64,000 bases of DNA from Chitinophagales bacterium (lineage in GTDB: Bacteria > Bacteroidota > Bacteroidia > Chitinophagales > UBA2359): positions 682,001-746,000 of the forward strand of contig JAWKLZ010000002.1 in assembly GCA_041392475.1 (NCBI GenBank), in the 5' to 3' direction. The number at the start of each line of letters is the position of its first letter. Position 1 is the first letter of the stretch. Of the stretch, positions 38,390 through 46,417 are shown piece after piece. The position numbers were made by a program, and so were the translations under genes. The notes beneath the pieces are model-generated. The model was not told the DNA's origin, did no database searches, and saw only the letters and a program-made list of their open reading frames with translations.

Positions 38390-39483
38390 TAGTCCGAAAA
38401 CTTCAACCTATTGATACACAATTAAGAAAGTTACAAGAAATTCCAGAAACTTTTTTTAGTCGTATTGAAGATTGCGATGATTTTGAAGATGAGACTCTAT
38501 TTCCGAATTGGATTAGTAATGTTTTTCCTGCAACAGCTTTAAAAACTAAGTTTAGGGCAATCTATGTTAAATATAAATTAATAGCTGATAGAAATGAAAG
38601 GCAAAAGATTATAGATGCTTTTATTCATACAAATGAAGTATCAAAATTGTGTTGTAATGATGAACTGACTTTACACATTGAATTGAATGACTTAGAAGAA
38701 AATATTCGAGAAGAAATTGATGAATTATTCCTTTACTTATACAATTCGGCTCTTACTTATCCTGGTTTTACTAAATATGTGAAAGGCGATTTAAGAAAAG
38801 ATATAAAACAATTTACAATTAATAATAGCATAGATATTTGTCCATTCTGCGGTTTAGAAAGCTTAATCCAAATAAAAGGGCAATCTAGAATTGCTTTAGA
38901 CCACTGGCTAAATAAAGATAGATTTCCATTTGCCTCCATAAATTTTAGAAATTTAGTTCCAATAGGAGAAGCGTGTAATGGTAGAGCCGTTAAAGGAACT
39001 GAAAATGTCTTGAAAGATAAAAGTCAAGTAAATAGGATAAAGGCATACTATCCTTATAATGAATATGCAGGAATTTATATTAGTTTTAACTATATTAATG
39101 AGCCTTCTATTAATGGAATTACAGATAACGACTGGAATTTAGCAATTAATCCAATAGAAGAAACAGAAAGAAGTGAATTTGATAGCTGGATGTATATATT
39201 TAATATTAAAGAAAGATATAGTAGTTATTTAAGAAATTATCCTTTTTTAAGATGGGAAACCAATTATAAAGCATTTGTTAATGCAGATGAAAATGACGAT
39301 ATCGAACATGCTGAAACAATTGATGAATTTAAATTAAATCTAAGACTTTGGAAAAGAACATTTCCTATTAAAAACAGGCATGGTTCAATTATTTATAGAC
39401 CGTTTATTGATTATTTAATAAATCGTGCTTCAGAGCCTTATCTTTTTAGCTTAGTTGAAAATATTAAAAGAAATCCATATTAA
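38386..39483 (+). CDS. HNH endonuclease, partner of the AAA ATPase
   Basis: 365 residues. A zinc-binding CPFCG starts at residue 152. The HNH core follows: the DHW of ALDHWLNKDRFPFASINFRNLVPIGEACN at residues 172-174 supplies the catalytic His, with Asn-rich NFRNLVP and a later CN. This order (CxxC, DH, N, CN) is that of PtuB-type nucleases. The N- and C-terminal parts are helical and unassigned. As no hsdR is present, this is the only nuclease of the operon and probably supplies the cutting activity. Last gene of the unit; the kynurenine genes resume 176 bp later. Confidence 0.82.
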   Translation: MIVRKLQPIDTQLRKLQEIPETFFSRIEDCDDFEDETLFPNWISNVFPATALKTKFRAIYVKYKLIADRNERQKIIDAFIHTNEVSKLCCNDELTLHIELNDLEENIREEIDELFLYLYNSALTYPGFTKYVKGDLRKDIKQFTINNSIDICPFCGLESLIQIKGQSRIALDHWLNKDRFPFASINFRNLVPIGEACNGRAVKGTENVLKDKSQVNRIKAYYPYNEYAGIYISFNYINEPSINGITDNDWNLAINPIEETERSEFDSWMYIFNIKERYSSYLRNYPFLRWETNYKAFVNADENDDIEHAETIDEFKLNLRLWKRTFPIKNRHGSIIYRPFIDYLINRASEPYLFSLVENIKRNPY

Positions 39484-39659
39484 TTGGAAGCCTATAGTAT
39501 TATGCTTAATACTATCCTTCATTTATAATAAAAGCTTGCTTAATTTTATCCTTTGTAGCACAACAACCTTTTAATTTACAACTAATGCTTAAAGCTGTTA
39601 AGAGTGTATATTATTAACAAACTCGTTGTAAGTTGAGAGTGAAAAAAGACTTGAAAACC

Positions 39660-40934
39660 ATGACACAATTCCAAAACACCTTATCCTTTGCCAAGAAAAT
39701 GGACGAAAACGATCCATTGAAGTCTTTTCGCCAAAAATTCCATTTACCCCTTCAAAAAAATGGAGAACCATTCATCTACCTTTGTGGCAATTCTTTGGGA
39801 TTGCAGCCCAAAAGTACTCGAACTGCAATTGAGCAAGAATTGAAGGATTGGGAAAACTATGGAGTCGAAGGGCATTTTCACGCTAAAAATCCATGGATGC
39901 CTTACCACGAATTTTTGACCGAAGCAATGGCGAAAGTCGTTGGGGCAAAACCCATTGAAGTAGTAGTGATGAACACGCTTTCGGTGAATTTGCATTTGAT
40001 GATGGTATCTTTTTATAGACCAACTGCCAAACGACACAAGATTTTGATTGAATTTGATGCCTTTCCATCAGACAAATATGCGGTGGCTTCTCAAATCAAA
40101 TTTCATGGTTTTGACCCTGCCGAAAGTCTGATAGAATTGAAGGCAAGGGAGGGCGAGGAGTGTATTCGGATGGAAGATATTGAAGCAGTCATTGAAGCGG
40201 AGGGCGAAGAGATTGCTTTGATAATGATTGGCAATACTAACTACTATACAGGACAGTTTTTTGATATAAAACACATTGCAGCATTGGGGCACGCCAAAGG
40301 CTGCAAAGTGGGTTTTGACTGCGCTCATGGTGCGGGAAATGTGGACTTGAATTTGCACAAAAGTGGAGTCGATTTTGCGGTTTGGTGCAGTTATAAGTAC
40401 CTCAATTCTGGTCCAGGCAGTTTGGGCGGTTGTTTCGTGCATGAACGCCATGCACACGATAAAACCTTACCTCGTTTTGAAGGTTGGTGGGGACACAACA
40501 AGGACACCCGTTTTGGGATGCGAGATGGTTTTGACCCAATTCCTGGCGTTGAAGCGTGGCAGTTGAGCAATCCACCGATTTTGTCAATGGCGGCTATCAA
40601 GGCTTCTTTGGAGGTGTTTATGGAGGCAGGGATGGAAAATTTGCGTAAAAAAGCAGTGAAATTGACGGGGTATTTGGAGTTTTTATTGGACGAAATGGAC
40701 AATCCCCATATCAAAATAATTACCCCTCGCAACCCTCAACAACGCGGTTGTCAATTGTCTATTCAGGTGCAAGATGCGGACAAAACGCTTTTTAATCAAA
40801 TCACCGAAGCAGGTGTGATTGCAGATTGGCGAGAGCCCGATGTGATTCGAGTTGCGCCTGTTCCGCTTTACAATTCTTTTGAAGATGTGTTTCGGTTTGT
40901 GGAGGTTTTGAAGGGGGAGTTGGAAAAGAATTGA
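39660..40934 (+). CDS. kynU: Kynureninase
   Basis: 424 residues from ATG 39660 (MTQFQNTLSF); a TTG at 39633 would add nine residues and is less likely. Fold-type I PLP enzyme with the Schiff-base lysine Lys246 in WCSYKYLNSGPG. The FDCAHGAGN stretch supplies the PLP-ring aspartate. It splits 3-hydroxykynurenine to 3-hydroxyanthranilate and alanine. It is the first kynurenine gene after the restriction insert. Confidence 0.96.
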   Translation: MTQFQNTLSFAKKMDENDPLKSFRQKFHLPLQKNGEPFIYLCGNSLGLQPKSTRTAIEQELKDWENYGVEGHFHAKNPWMPYHEFLTEAMAKVVGAKPIEVVVMNTLSVNLHLMMVSFYRPTAKRHKILIEFDAFPSDKYAVASQIKFHGFDPAESLIELKAREGEECIRMEDIEAVIEAEGEEIALIMIGNTNYYTGQFFDIKHIAALGHAKGCKVGFDCAHGAGNVDLNLHKSGVDFAVWCSYKYLNSGPGSLGGCFVHERHAHDKTLPRFEGWWGHNKDTRFGMRDGFDPIPGVEAWQLSNPPILSMAAIKASLEVFMEAGMENLRKKAVKLTGYLEFLLDEMDNPHIKIITPRNPQQRGCQLSIQVQDADKTLFNQITEAGVIADWREPDVIRVAPVPLYNSFEDVFRFVEVLKGELEKN

Positions 40935-40998
40935 ACCTTTTGAAGGAATTTTTCTTGTTAAAAATATGTATCTTTCAGCAAAAGAAACTAAAATTTAA

Positions 40999-42381
40999 AT
41001 GCAAAACAAAATCATCATCATTGGCGCAGGTCTTTGCGGAACACTCTTAGCAGTTCGATTGGCGCAGCGTGGTTACACCGTTTCGCTACACGAAAAACGC
41101 TCGGATATGCGAAGGGAAGAAGTAGATGCAGGACGTTCTATCAACTTGGCTTTGTCGGCAAGGGGCTTGATGGCACTAGACCGAGTGGGCTTGAAGGAAG
41201 CCGTTTTGGAGGAGTGTATTCCTATGCGGGGGCGTTTTATACATCCGCTCAATAGCACGCCTTTCGTTTCGCCTTACAGTGGTCGGGCGGAAGATTACAT
41301 CAATTCGGTTTCCCGTGGCGGCTTGAATATCACCCTTTTGGATGAAGCGGAAAAGATGGAGAACATCACCATGTACTTCAATAGCAAATGCGAAAGTGTG
41401 GATTTGAAGGCTGCAAAGGCAACTTTCAAAAACTTAGAAACGGGTGAAACTTGGGTGGAACAGGGTGATATTGTCATTGGAACGGATGGCGCAGGTTCGG
41501 CAGTTCGGCAAAGTTTCATGCGGCAAACGATTCCTCTGCTTTTCAACTTTTCTCAAAATTTCCTAAGACATGGCTACAAGGAATTGAGCATTTTACCCAC
41601 CGAAAATGGAGGCTATCGCATCGAAAAAAATGCTTTACACATCTGGCCTCGTGGCAGTTTTATGATTATTGCTTTGCCGAACATGGATGGCAGTTTTACG
41701 GTCACGATGTTCCATCCTTTTGGAGGAGAAAATGGCTTCAATGAGCTAAATACCAAAGAGAAAGTTCAGGCATTTTTTGAAGCCCATTTTCCCGATTTGA
41801 TTGCCTATATGCCACATTATATTGAGGAGTTTTTCGAGAATCCTGTGGGTACTTTGGGAACAATTAAGTGTTTTCCGTGGCAGGCTTATGGCAAAACCTT
41901 GATTATGGGCGATGCTGCTCATGCGATTGTGCCGTTTTATGGTCAGGGAATGAACGCTTCTTTTGAGGATGTGCGGGTTTTTGATGATGTGTTGAATCAA
42001 TTGGAAGGCAAGGCAGATTGGGAAAAGATATTCATGGAATTTGAAGTGGCAAGGGTCGACAATGGTAATGCGATTGCAGATTTGGCGATTGACAATTTCC
42101 ACGAAATGCAAGACCGTGTGGACGATGCGGATTTTATCAAAAAACGCCAATTGGAAATGAAATTGGAGCAGCAGTTTCCCGATTATTACTCCAAATATTC
42201 ACTCGTCACTTTTCGTCCTGAACTTCCTTATGCTGCTGCAATGAAACTCGGTAGGGCGCAGGATGATTTGCTTTTGCGGATTTGTGAGGGGAGAGAGGTA
42301 GAGAATTTGGATTTGGAGGAGGTTATGGAGGAAGTGCGACAGACTATGAAAATTCAAAATACAATTTCAACCTCTCACTGA
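40999..42381 (+). CDS. kmo: Kynurenine 3-monooxygenase
   Basis: 460 residues, class A flavoprotein hydroxylase. The FAD fingerprint IIGAGLCGTLLAVRLAQRG lies at residues 5-23, and the second FAD motif is GDAAHAIVPFYGQGMNASFED. The segment RSINLALSARGLMALD is typical of KMO. It hydroxylates L-kynurenine with NADPH and oxygen. The C-terminus (EEVMEEVRQTMK) lacks a clear membrane anchor. It lies 64 bp after kynU in the same direction. Confidence 0.96.
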   Translation: MQNKIIIIGAGLCGTLLAVRLAQRGYTVSLHEKRSDMRREEVDAGRSINLALSARGLMALDRVGLKEAVLEECIPMRGRFIHPLNSTPFVSPYSGRAEDYINSVSRGGLNITLLDEAEKMENITMYFNSKCESVDLKAAKATFKNLETGETWVEQGDIVIGTDGAGSAVRQSFMRQTIPLLFNFSQNFLRHGYKELSILPTENGGYRIEKNALHIWPRGSFMIIALPNMDGSFTVTMFHPFGGENGFNELNTKEKVQAFFEAHFPDLIAYMPHYIEEFFENPVGTLGTIKCFPWQAYGKTLIMGDAAHAIVPFYGQGMNASFEDVRVFDDVLNQLEGKADWEKIFMEFEVARVDNGNAIADLAIDNFHEMQDRVDDADFIKKRQLEMKLEQQFPDYYSKYSLVTFRPELPYAAAMKLGRAQDDLLLRICEGREVENLDLEEVMEEVRQTMKIQNTISTSH

Positions 42382-42461
42382 AATTTAGGTAATAACAAAC
42401 TTCAGTTATCTAAAATCTGTCTGTTATACACTGTAAAACATTAGTCGCTAAAAAAAATACC

Positions 42462-42911
42462 ATGTCTTCAAAAAACACAATCCTAACCGACAAAGCCAAA
42501 CCCCTCGGCAATTACCCACACATCAAACGAGTGGGTGATTTTTTGTATATTTCTGGCACAAGCAGCCGACGAGCCGACAATACACACATTGGCGCAGAAC
42601 AGGATGAAAACGGCAATTGGATATTGGATATTCGGGCGCAGACACGGGCGGTAATCGAAAACATTGAAGTGTATGTAAAAAGTGTGGGAGCCGATTTGTC
42701 GAATGTCGTTGACATCACTACTTTTTTGGTGGATATGAAAGACTTCAAAGGCTACAATGAAGTCTATGGCACTTTCTTCAACAAAGAAACAGGCCCTACT
42801 CGCACAACCGTTGCAGTGCATCAACTGCCGCATCCCAATTTGCTAATCGAAATAAAAGCGATTGCTTATCATCCTCTGAAAAATAATCAAAAGTTTTTGT
42901 CAACTCACTAA
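42462..42911 (+). CDS. RidA-family 2-aminomuconate deaminase
   Basis: 149 residues of the YjgF/RidA family: LGNYPHIKRVGDFLYISGTSSR, the VVDITTFLVDMKDF segment, and GPTRTTVAVHQLPHPNLLIEIKAIA with the substrate-binding Arg. In Pseudomonas nitrobenzoate and aminophenol pathways the 2-aminomuconate deaminase is a RidA protein. Position after kmo makes that role the best guess here. A general imine-deaminase role is the alternative. Confidence 0.8.
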   Translation: MSSKNTILTDKAKPLGNYPHIKRVGDFLYISGTSSRRADNTHIGAEQDENGNWILDIRAQTRAVIENIEVYVKSVGADLSNVVDITTFLVDMKDFKGYNEVYGTFFNKETGPTRTTVAVHQLPHPNLLIEIKAIAYHPLKNNQKFLSTH

Positions 42912-42923
42912 ACAGCACATACC

Positions 42924-43784
42924 ATGACTCGCAAAACTTTACTTTCTCTTTTACTTCTATTTATCATTGGCGGTACGACCTTTTTGCTGATGAGTTCTTA
43001 TCCTTTTGGAAGTGGATTTTTGGCGGTGATGACTTGTTTGACCTTGCTTTGGTTGTACAGCTTGCTTATCAAAGATGCCAGTATTATTGACATTTTTTGG
43101 GGACCAGGATTTGCAATTTTGGCGTGGTTTTACTTCTATACAAATTCTGATACAGGTAATTTCCGCAATTTGGTTTTGTGTGGGATGGTGACGGTTTGGG
43201 CATTGCGATTGGCGGGGCATATTTTTGTGCGTAATCATGGGCAGGGAGAAGATTTTCGCTACCAAGAGTGGCGCAAGGATGGCGGTAAAAACTATTGGTG
43301 GATTTCGTTTTTGCGGGTATTTTTATTGCAGGGATTGCTGATGTGGATAGTGGGTTCGATTTTGTTGGTGGCGCAGATGAGTGGTGAAAGTACTTTGCAG
43401 CCATTGGATTATGTGGGCATTGTACTTTGGTTGATTGGTTTTTTGTTTGAAGCCATAGGCGATTGGCAGTTGAAGCAGTTTAAGGCGAATCCAGCAAATA
43501 AAGGTAAGGTGATGAATCGGGGTTTGTGGCGATATACGAGGCATCCAAACTATTTTGGGGATGCGCTTTTGTGGTGGGGCTATTTTTTGTTTGCACTTTC
43601 AACAACAGGTGGATGGATGTATGCGTTTAGCCCTGTATTGATGACCTTCTTATTGATGCGGGTTTCTGGGGCGGCACTTTTGGAGGGTACATTGAAGAAA
43701 ACCAAGCCAAAATACAAGGAATACATCGAGAAAACGCCTGTGTTTTTTCCTTGGTTTCCCAAAAAAATAGACAGACCTTTGTAG
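42924..43784 (+). CDS. DUF1295 membrane protein (steroid 5-alpha-reductase / ICMT-like fold)
   Basis: 286 residues with six or seven membrane helices. The C-terminal signature KGKVMNRGLWRYTRHPNYFGDALLWWGYFLFAL is diagnostic of DUF1295. The family relates to 3-oxo-5-alpha-steroid dehydrogenases and isoprenylcysteine methyltransferases, but the bacterial substrate is unknown. It begins 12 bp after the RidA gene, so it is probably co-transcribed with the kynurenine genes; no functional link is obvious. Confidence 0.85.
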   Translation: MTRKTLLSLLLLFIIGGTTFLLMSSYPFGSGFLAVMTCLTLLWLYSLLIKDASIIDIFWGPGFAILAWFYFYTNSDTGNFRNLVLCGMVTVWALRLAGHIFVRNHGQGEDFRYQEWRKDGGKNYWWISFLRVFLLQGLLMWIVGSILLVAQMSGESTLQPLDYVGIVLWLIGFLFEAIGDWQLKQFKANPANKGKVMNRGLWRYTRHPNYFGDALLWWGYFLFALSTTGGWMYAFSPVLMTFLLMRVSGAALLEGTLKKTKPKYKEYIEKTPVFFPWFPKKIDRPL

Positions 43785-43851
43785 CCTATTACAAGGCTTT
43801 TGCAATTTATAAACTTCACAAATTGCAGGTTATTCACAGACAAATAAATGT

Positions 43852-44778
43852 ATGGATACCATCACAAGCATTACCGATTGGATAGAAAGTATATTGGGTT
43901 TCAGCCATGAAATGCAACTGGATATATTCAAATCCATTGTTATCATTACTGTTTTGGTGCTTATCCGCAAGCTTTTGATTAAGCTTGTTGTACGCTTCAA
44001 TAAGGATGTACGATCGAGTTATTGGCTGCGAAATGGGCTTACCTATTTTTTGTTTTTGATAGGGATTATTGGAGTAGGGCATATTTGGTTTCAAGGATTT
44101 GAGTTGGTAGCAACTTATTTGGGTTTACTTTCGGCAGGTATTGCGATTGCTTTGAAGGATCCGATTGTGAACATTGCAGGGTGGGTGTTTATATTGTTTC
44201 GCCAACCTTTTGAAGTCGGGGATAGAATAGAAATTGGAAATCATGCAGGTGATGTGATTGACCTTCGCATTTTTCAGTTTACCCTCAATGAAATCGGCAA
44301 CTGGGTGGATGCGGACCAAAGTACAGGACGCATTATTCATGTACCCAATGCCAAAGTTTTCTATGAGTCTGTTGCCAATTATACCAAGGGATTCACTTAT
44401 ATCTGGAATGAAATTCCTATTTTATTGACCTTTGAAAGTGACTGGAAAAAAGCAAGAGAAATTTTGGAAGTTATTGTCATTGAACAAACACATGATGTGA
44501 GTGAACAAGCTCGGCTTAAACTCCGAAAAGCGGCAGAAAAGTATATGATTCTCTATACCAAGCTCACACCCAGGGTTTATTTGACTGTTAAAGACAGTGG
44601 CGTTTTGCTTACCATACGCTACCTTACAGAACCTCGCACCCGTCGGGGAAGTTCTGAGATGCTTTGGGAAGCCATCCTCAATGAATTTGCCAAACACGAC
44701 AATATTGATTTTGCTTACCCAACACTTCGATATTATGACAATCGAACAGAAGGCAAAGAAGGGGCAAGGGCAGATTAG
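43852..44778 (+). CDS. Mechanosensitive ion channel family protein (MscS-like)
   Basis: 308 residues. About three membrane helices come first, then the MscS pore and beta domain: YLGLLSAGIAIALKDPIVNIAGWVFILFRQPFEVGDRIEIGNHAGDVIDL. The C-terminal domain is longer than in minimal MscS and resembles the YbdG/YnaI branch. It starts 67 bp after the DUF1295 gene. It differs clearly from the smaller channel at 12063. Confidence 0.88.
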   Translation: MDTITSITDWIESILGFSHEMQLDIFKSIVIITVLVLIRKLLIKLVVRFNKDVRSSYWLRNGLTYFLFLIGIIGVGHIWFQGFELVATYLGLLSAGIAIALKDPIVNIAGWVFILFRQPFEVGDRIEIGNHAGDVIDLRIFQFTLNEIGNWVDADQSTGRIIHVPNAKVFYESVANYTKGFTYIWNEIPILLTFESDWKKAREILEVIVIEQTHDVSEQARLKLRKAAEKYMILYTKLTPRVYLTVKDSGVLLTIRYLTEPRTRRGSSEMLWEAILNEFAKHDNIDFAYPTLRYYDNRTEGKEGARAD

Positions 44779-44860
44779 TCAAATGTTTTGGTATGTTGGT
44801 GTTTTGATGTCTTAATGTTTTGAAGGATTGTTTATTTTTGCAGTTCAACAATCTAACAAT

Positions 44861-45580
44861 ATGACCAACAAAGGCAAACTATATTTGATTCCCAATTTGC
44901 TGGGAGGTGAGGATGTAAGCATCATTCCAAATTACACAAAAGACATTGCTTGTAGTCTGGATATTTTCATTGTAGAAAATGTCCGAAATGCTCGCCGATA
45001 CTTAATCAGTCTGGGGATTAGGGAAGCAGGAAAAGTCATTGACGACCTTGTATTTCACCATCTGGACAAACATGCTCAAAAAAATGAATTTAGGGAGTTT
45101 TTGGACGAGGCATACAATGGGAAAAACATCGGTTTGATTTCGGATGCGGGTTGTCCTGCCATTGCAGATCCTGGTGCTTATTTGGTCAAAACCGCACATC
45201 GCAGAAGCATTGAAGTAGTACCATTAGTGGGACCTTCTTCTATCTTATTGGCACTTATGGCTTCGGGAATGAACGGTCAAGCATTTGCTTTTGCAGGCTA
45301 TGTACCTTTCAAAAGAGAGGATCGTATCAAACGTTTGCAGCAATTGGAAAAATGGGCTACTCAGCAGCGACAAACGCAAATTTTTATTGAAGCTCCTTAC
45401 CGCAATGATGGGCTATTGAGCGACATTCTTCAAAATTGCCACCCTGCAACCAAGTTGTGTGTAGCGGTTAATTTAACCCTTCCAAACCAGCTAGTCATCA
45501 GTCAATCTATCGAAAACTGGAAAAATGGAACTCTTCCTGAACTACATAAACAACCTGCTATCTTTCTTTTGGGTAGGTAA
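44861..45580 (+). CDS. RsmI-like SAM-dependent methyltransferase (tetrapyrrole methylase fold)
   Basis: 239 residues from ATG 44861; the longer frame from 44828 has no support. Motifs are GLISDAGCPAIADPGAYLV, VGPSSILLALMASGMNGQAFAFAGYVP and FIEAPYRNDGLL, which match the 16S rRNA 2'-O-ribose methyltransferase RsmI superfamily. The protein is shorter than RsmI (about 280) and lacks its C-terminal domain, so it is the RsmI-like paralogue common in Bacteroidota. RNA target unproven. A -7-like TATTTTTG lies at 44833-44840. Confidence 0.85.
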   Translation: MTNKGKLYLIPNLLGGEDVSIIPNYTKDIACSLDIFIVENVRNARRYLISLGIREAGKVIDDLVFHHLDKHAQKNEFREFLDEAYNGKNIGLISDAGCPAIADPGAYLVKTAHRRSIEVVPLVGPSSILLALMASGMNGQAFAFAGYVPFKREDRIKRLQQLEKWATQQRQTQIFIEAPYRNDGLLSDILQNCHPATKLCVAVNLTLPNQLVISQSIENWKNGTLPELHKQPAIFLLGR

Positions 45581-45594
45581 AAAGATATTTTATA

Positions 45595-45655
45595 CCTCCA
45601 AAATTCCCTTTCACTACTTTCTAATTGATACAAAATCCATCATAAAATATATTTG
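45595..45655 (+). promoter_or_regulatory. Upstream box and promoter of sRNA module 1
   Basis: Box CCTCCAAAATTCCCTTTC begins at 45595. TTG (45625-45627) and TATATTTG (45648-45655) are separated by 20 bp. Box to -7 distance is 53 bp; modules 2 and 3 both have 54. Confidence 0.7.
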
Positions 45656-45660
45656 CAGCA

Positions 45661-45803
45661 TACTATTTTTTAACACACCCCATTTAACACTATGACTATA
45701 TAATAGACCCTGTTTAGCCCTAATTAACACCTAATTTCCCTTTCAAACTAATAAAGTTCAGTTTTATAATTCAAAGTCCCATTTATATGATGGGACTTTT
45801 TTA
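45661..45803 (+). ncRNA. Candidate small RNA, module 1 of a three-member tandem array
   Basis: Predicted start about 6 nt after the TATATTTG box and end at the terminator at 45773-45802, giving about 143 nt. There is no open frame beyond a three-codon ATG ACT ATA TAA. The body is A/C/T-rich and poorly structured apart from the terminator. It shares box, promoter and terminator stem (AAGTCCC/GGGACTT) with modules 2 and 3 but is the most diverged. I do not recognise an RNA family. Confidence 0.6.
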
Positions 45804-45804
45804 T
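45773..45804 (+). terminator. Terminator of sRNA module 1
   Basis: A 9-bp perfect stem AAAGTCCCA / TGGGACTTT with a 9-nt loop, then T3 and TA. Confidence 0.85.
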
Positions 45805-45869
45805 GAGCAAAAACAAGAAATAATTTAGAAACTTAATATATAAATTACATAATAAAAAGCGGGACTCAT

Positions 45870-45931
45870 CCTCCAAAAATTCCCTTTTACACTATTATTA
45901 TTTTTCAATCAAGGTCTATCTACTATATTTG
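45870..45931 (+). promoter_or_regulatory. Upstream box and promoter of sRNA module 2
   Basis: Box CCTCCAAAAATTCCCTTTTA at 45870-45889 and -7 box TATATTTG at 45924-45931, 54 bp apart. A T-rich -33 region lies at 45901-45905. Confidence 0.7.
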
Positions 45932-45936
45932 GCATA

Positions 45937-46063
45937 TATATAATAGCTACCTTACTTAAAAACACACATACACACTATAATAAACACACACATACACACT
46001 AAATCTATTCATTACTACATCTAATTTATAAAGTCCCGATTCTTGATTGGGACTTTATTTGTT
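45937..46063 (+). ncRNA. Candidate small RNA, module 2 of the tandem array
   Basis: About 127 nt from the predicted start to the terminator. The middle has two ACACACATACACAC-like stretches, then ACTAAATCTATTCATTACTA and CTAATTTA before the terminator. This 3' half is nearly identical to module 3. There is no ATG-led frame. The C/A-rich unpaired segment is a plausible target-pairing region for G/T-rich mRNA leaders. Confidence 0.65.
46030..46063 (+). terminator. Terminator of sRNA module 2
   Basis: An 8-bp stem AAAGTCCC / GGGACTTT (extendable by G-T, A-T, T-A pairs), then ATTTGTT. Confidence 0.8.
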
Positions 46064-46108
46064 AACCATCATAAAGAAAAAACTTACTTACAGAAAAGCT
46101 GTATTCAT

Positions 46109-46170
46109 CCTCCAAAAATTCCCTTTTATACTATTGTTATTTTGCAATAAAAGTACACCTCCTATATTCG
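46109..46170 (+). promoter_or_regulatory. Upstream box and promoter of sRNA module 3
   Basis: Box CCTCCAAAAATTCCCTTTTA at 46109-46128, identical over 20 bases to that of module 2. TTTG (46141-46144), 18 bp, then TATATTCG (46163-46170). Box to -7 distance is 54 bp. Confidence 0.7.
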
Positions 46171-46175
46171 TTGCA

Positions 46176-46275
46176 TTAATAATGGTTATCATTATTCACA
46201 CATACACACACTAAATCTGTTCACTACTACACCTAATTTTAAAAGTTCCGAATCTTATTCGGGACTTTATTTGTT
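46176..46275 (+). ncRNA. Candidate small RNA, module 3 of the tandem array
   Basis: About 100 nt. It carries CACACATACACACACTAAAT, then TTCACTACTACACCTAATTT and a 12-bp terminator stem. A ten-codon frame (MVIIIHTYTH) lies inside but is absent from modules 1 and 2, so coding is unlikely. The 3' half matches module 2 while the 5' half differs, as expected for sibling regulatory RNAs. Confidence 0.65.
46242..46275 (+). terminator. Terminator of sRNA module 3
   Basis: A 12-bp stem AAAGTTCCGAAT / ATTCGGGACTTT (one G-T pair) with a 3-nt loop, followed by ATTTGTT. Confidence 0.85.
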
Positions 46276-46417
46276 AACGCTTTTTATGTATCTGACAATT
46301 CTTATCTTTCATATCCTTATTCTCCATATCTTTTTATAATTTTCGTTTTTTTGGTATGGTATTGGTGCATCAGAACCATTACATCTATTTCAAAACAACA
46401 CCAAACATATTCTCTAC

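Noticed and set aside
45961..46013. ACACACATACACAC tracts considered as a microsatellite or CRISPR-like array
   Set aside because: Units are irregular, no spacers are present, and they lie between a promoter and terminator in each module.
46187..46219. Ten-codon frame MVIIIHTYTH in sRNA module 3
   Set aside because: Absent from the two sibling modules and arising from the CACACATACACAC tract. Not evidence for a small toxin gene.
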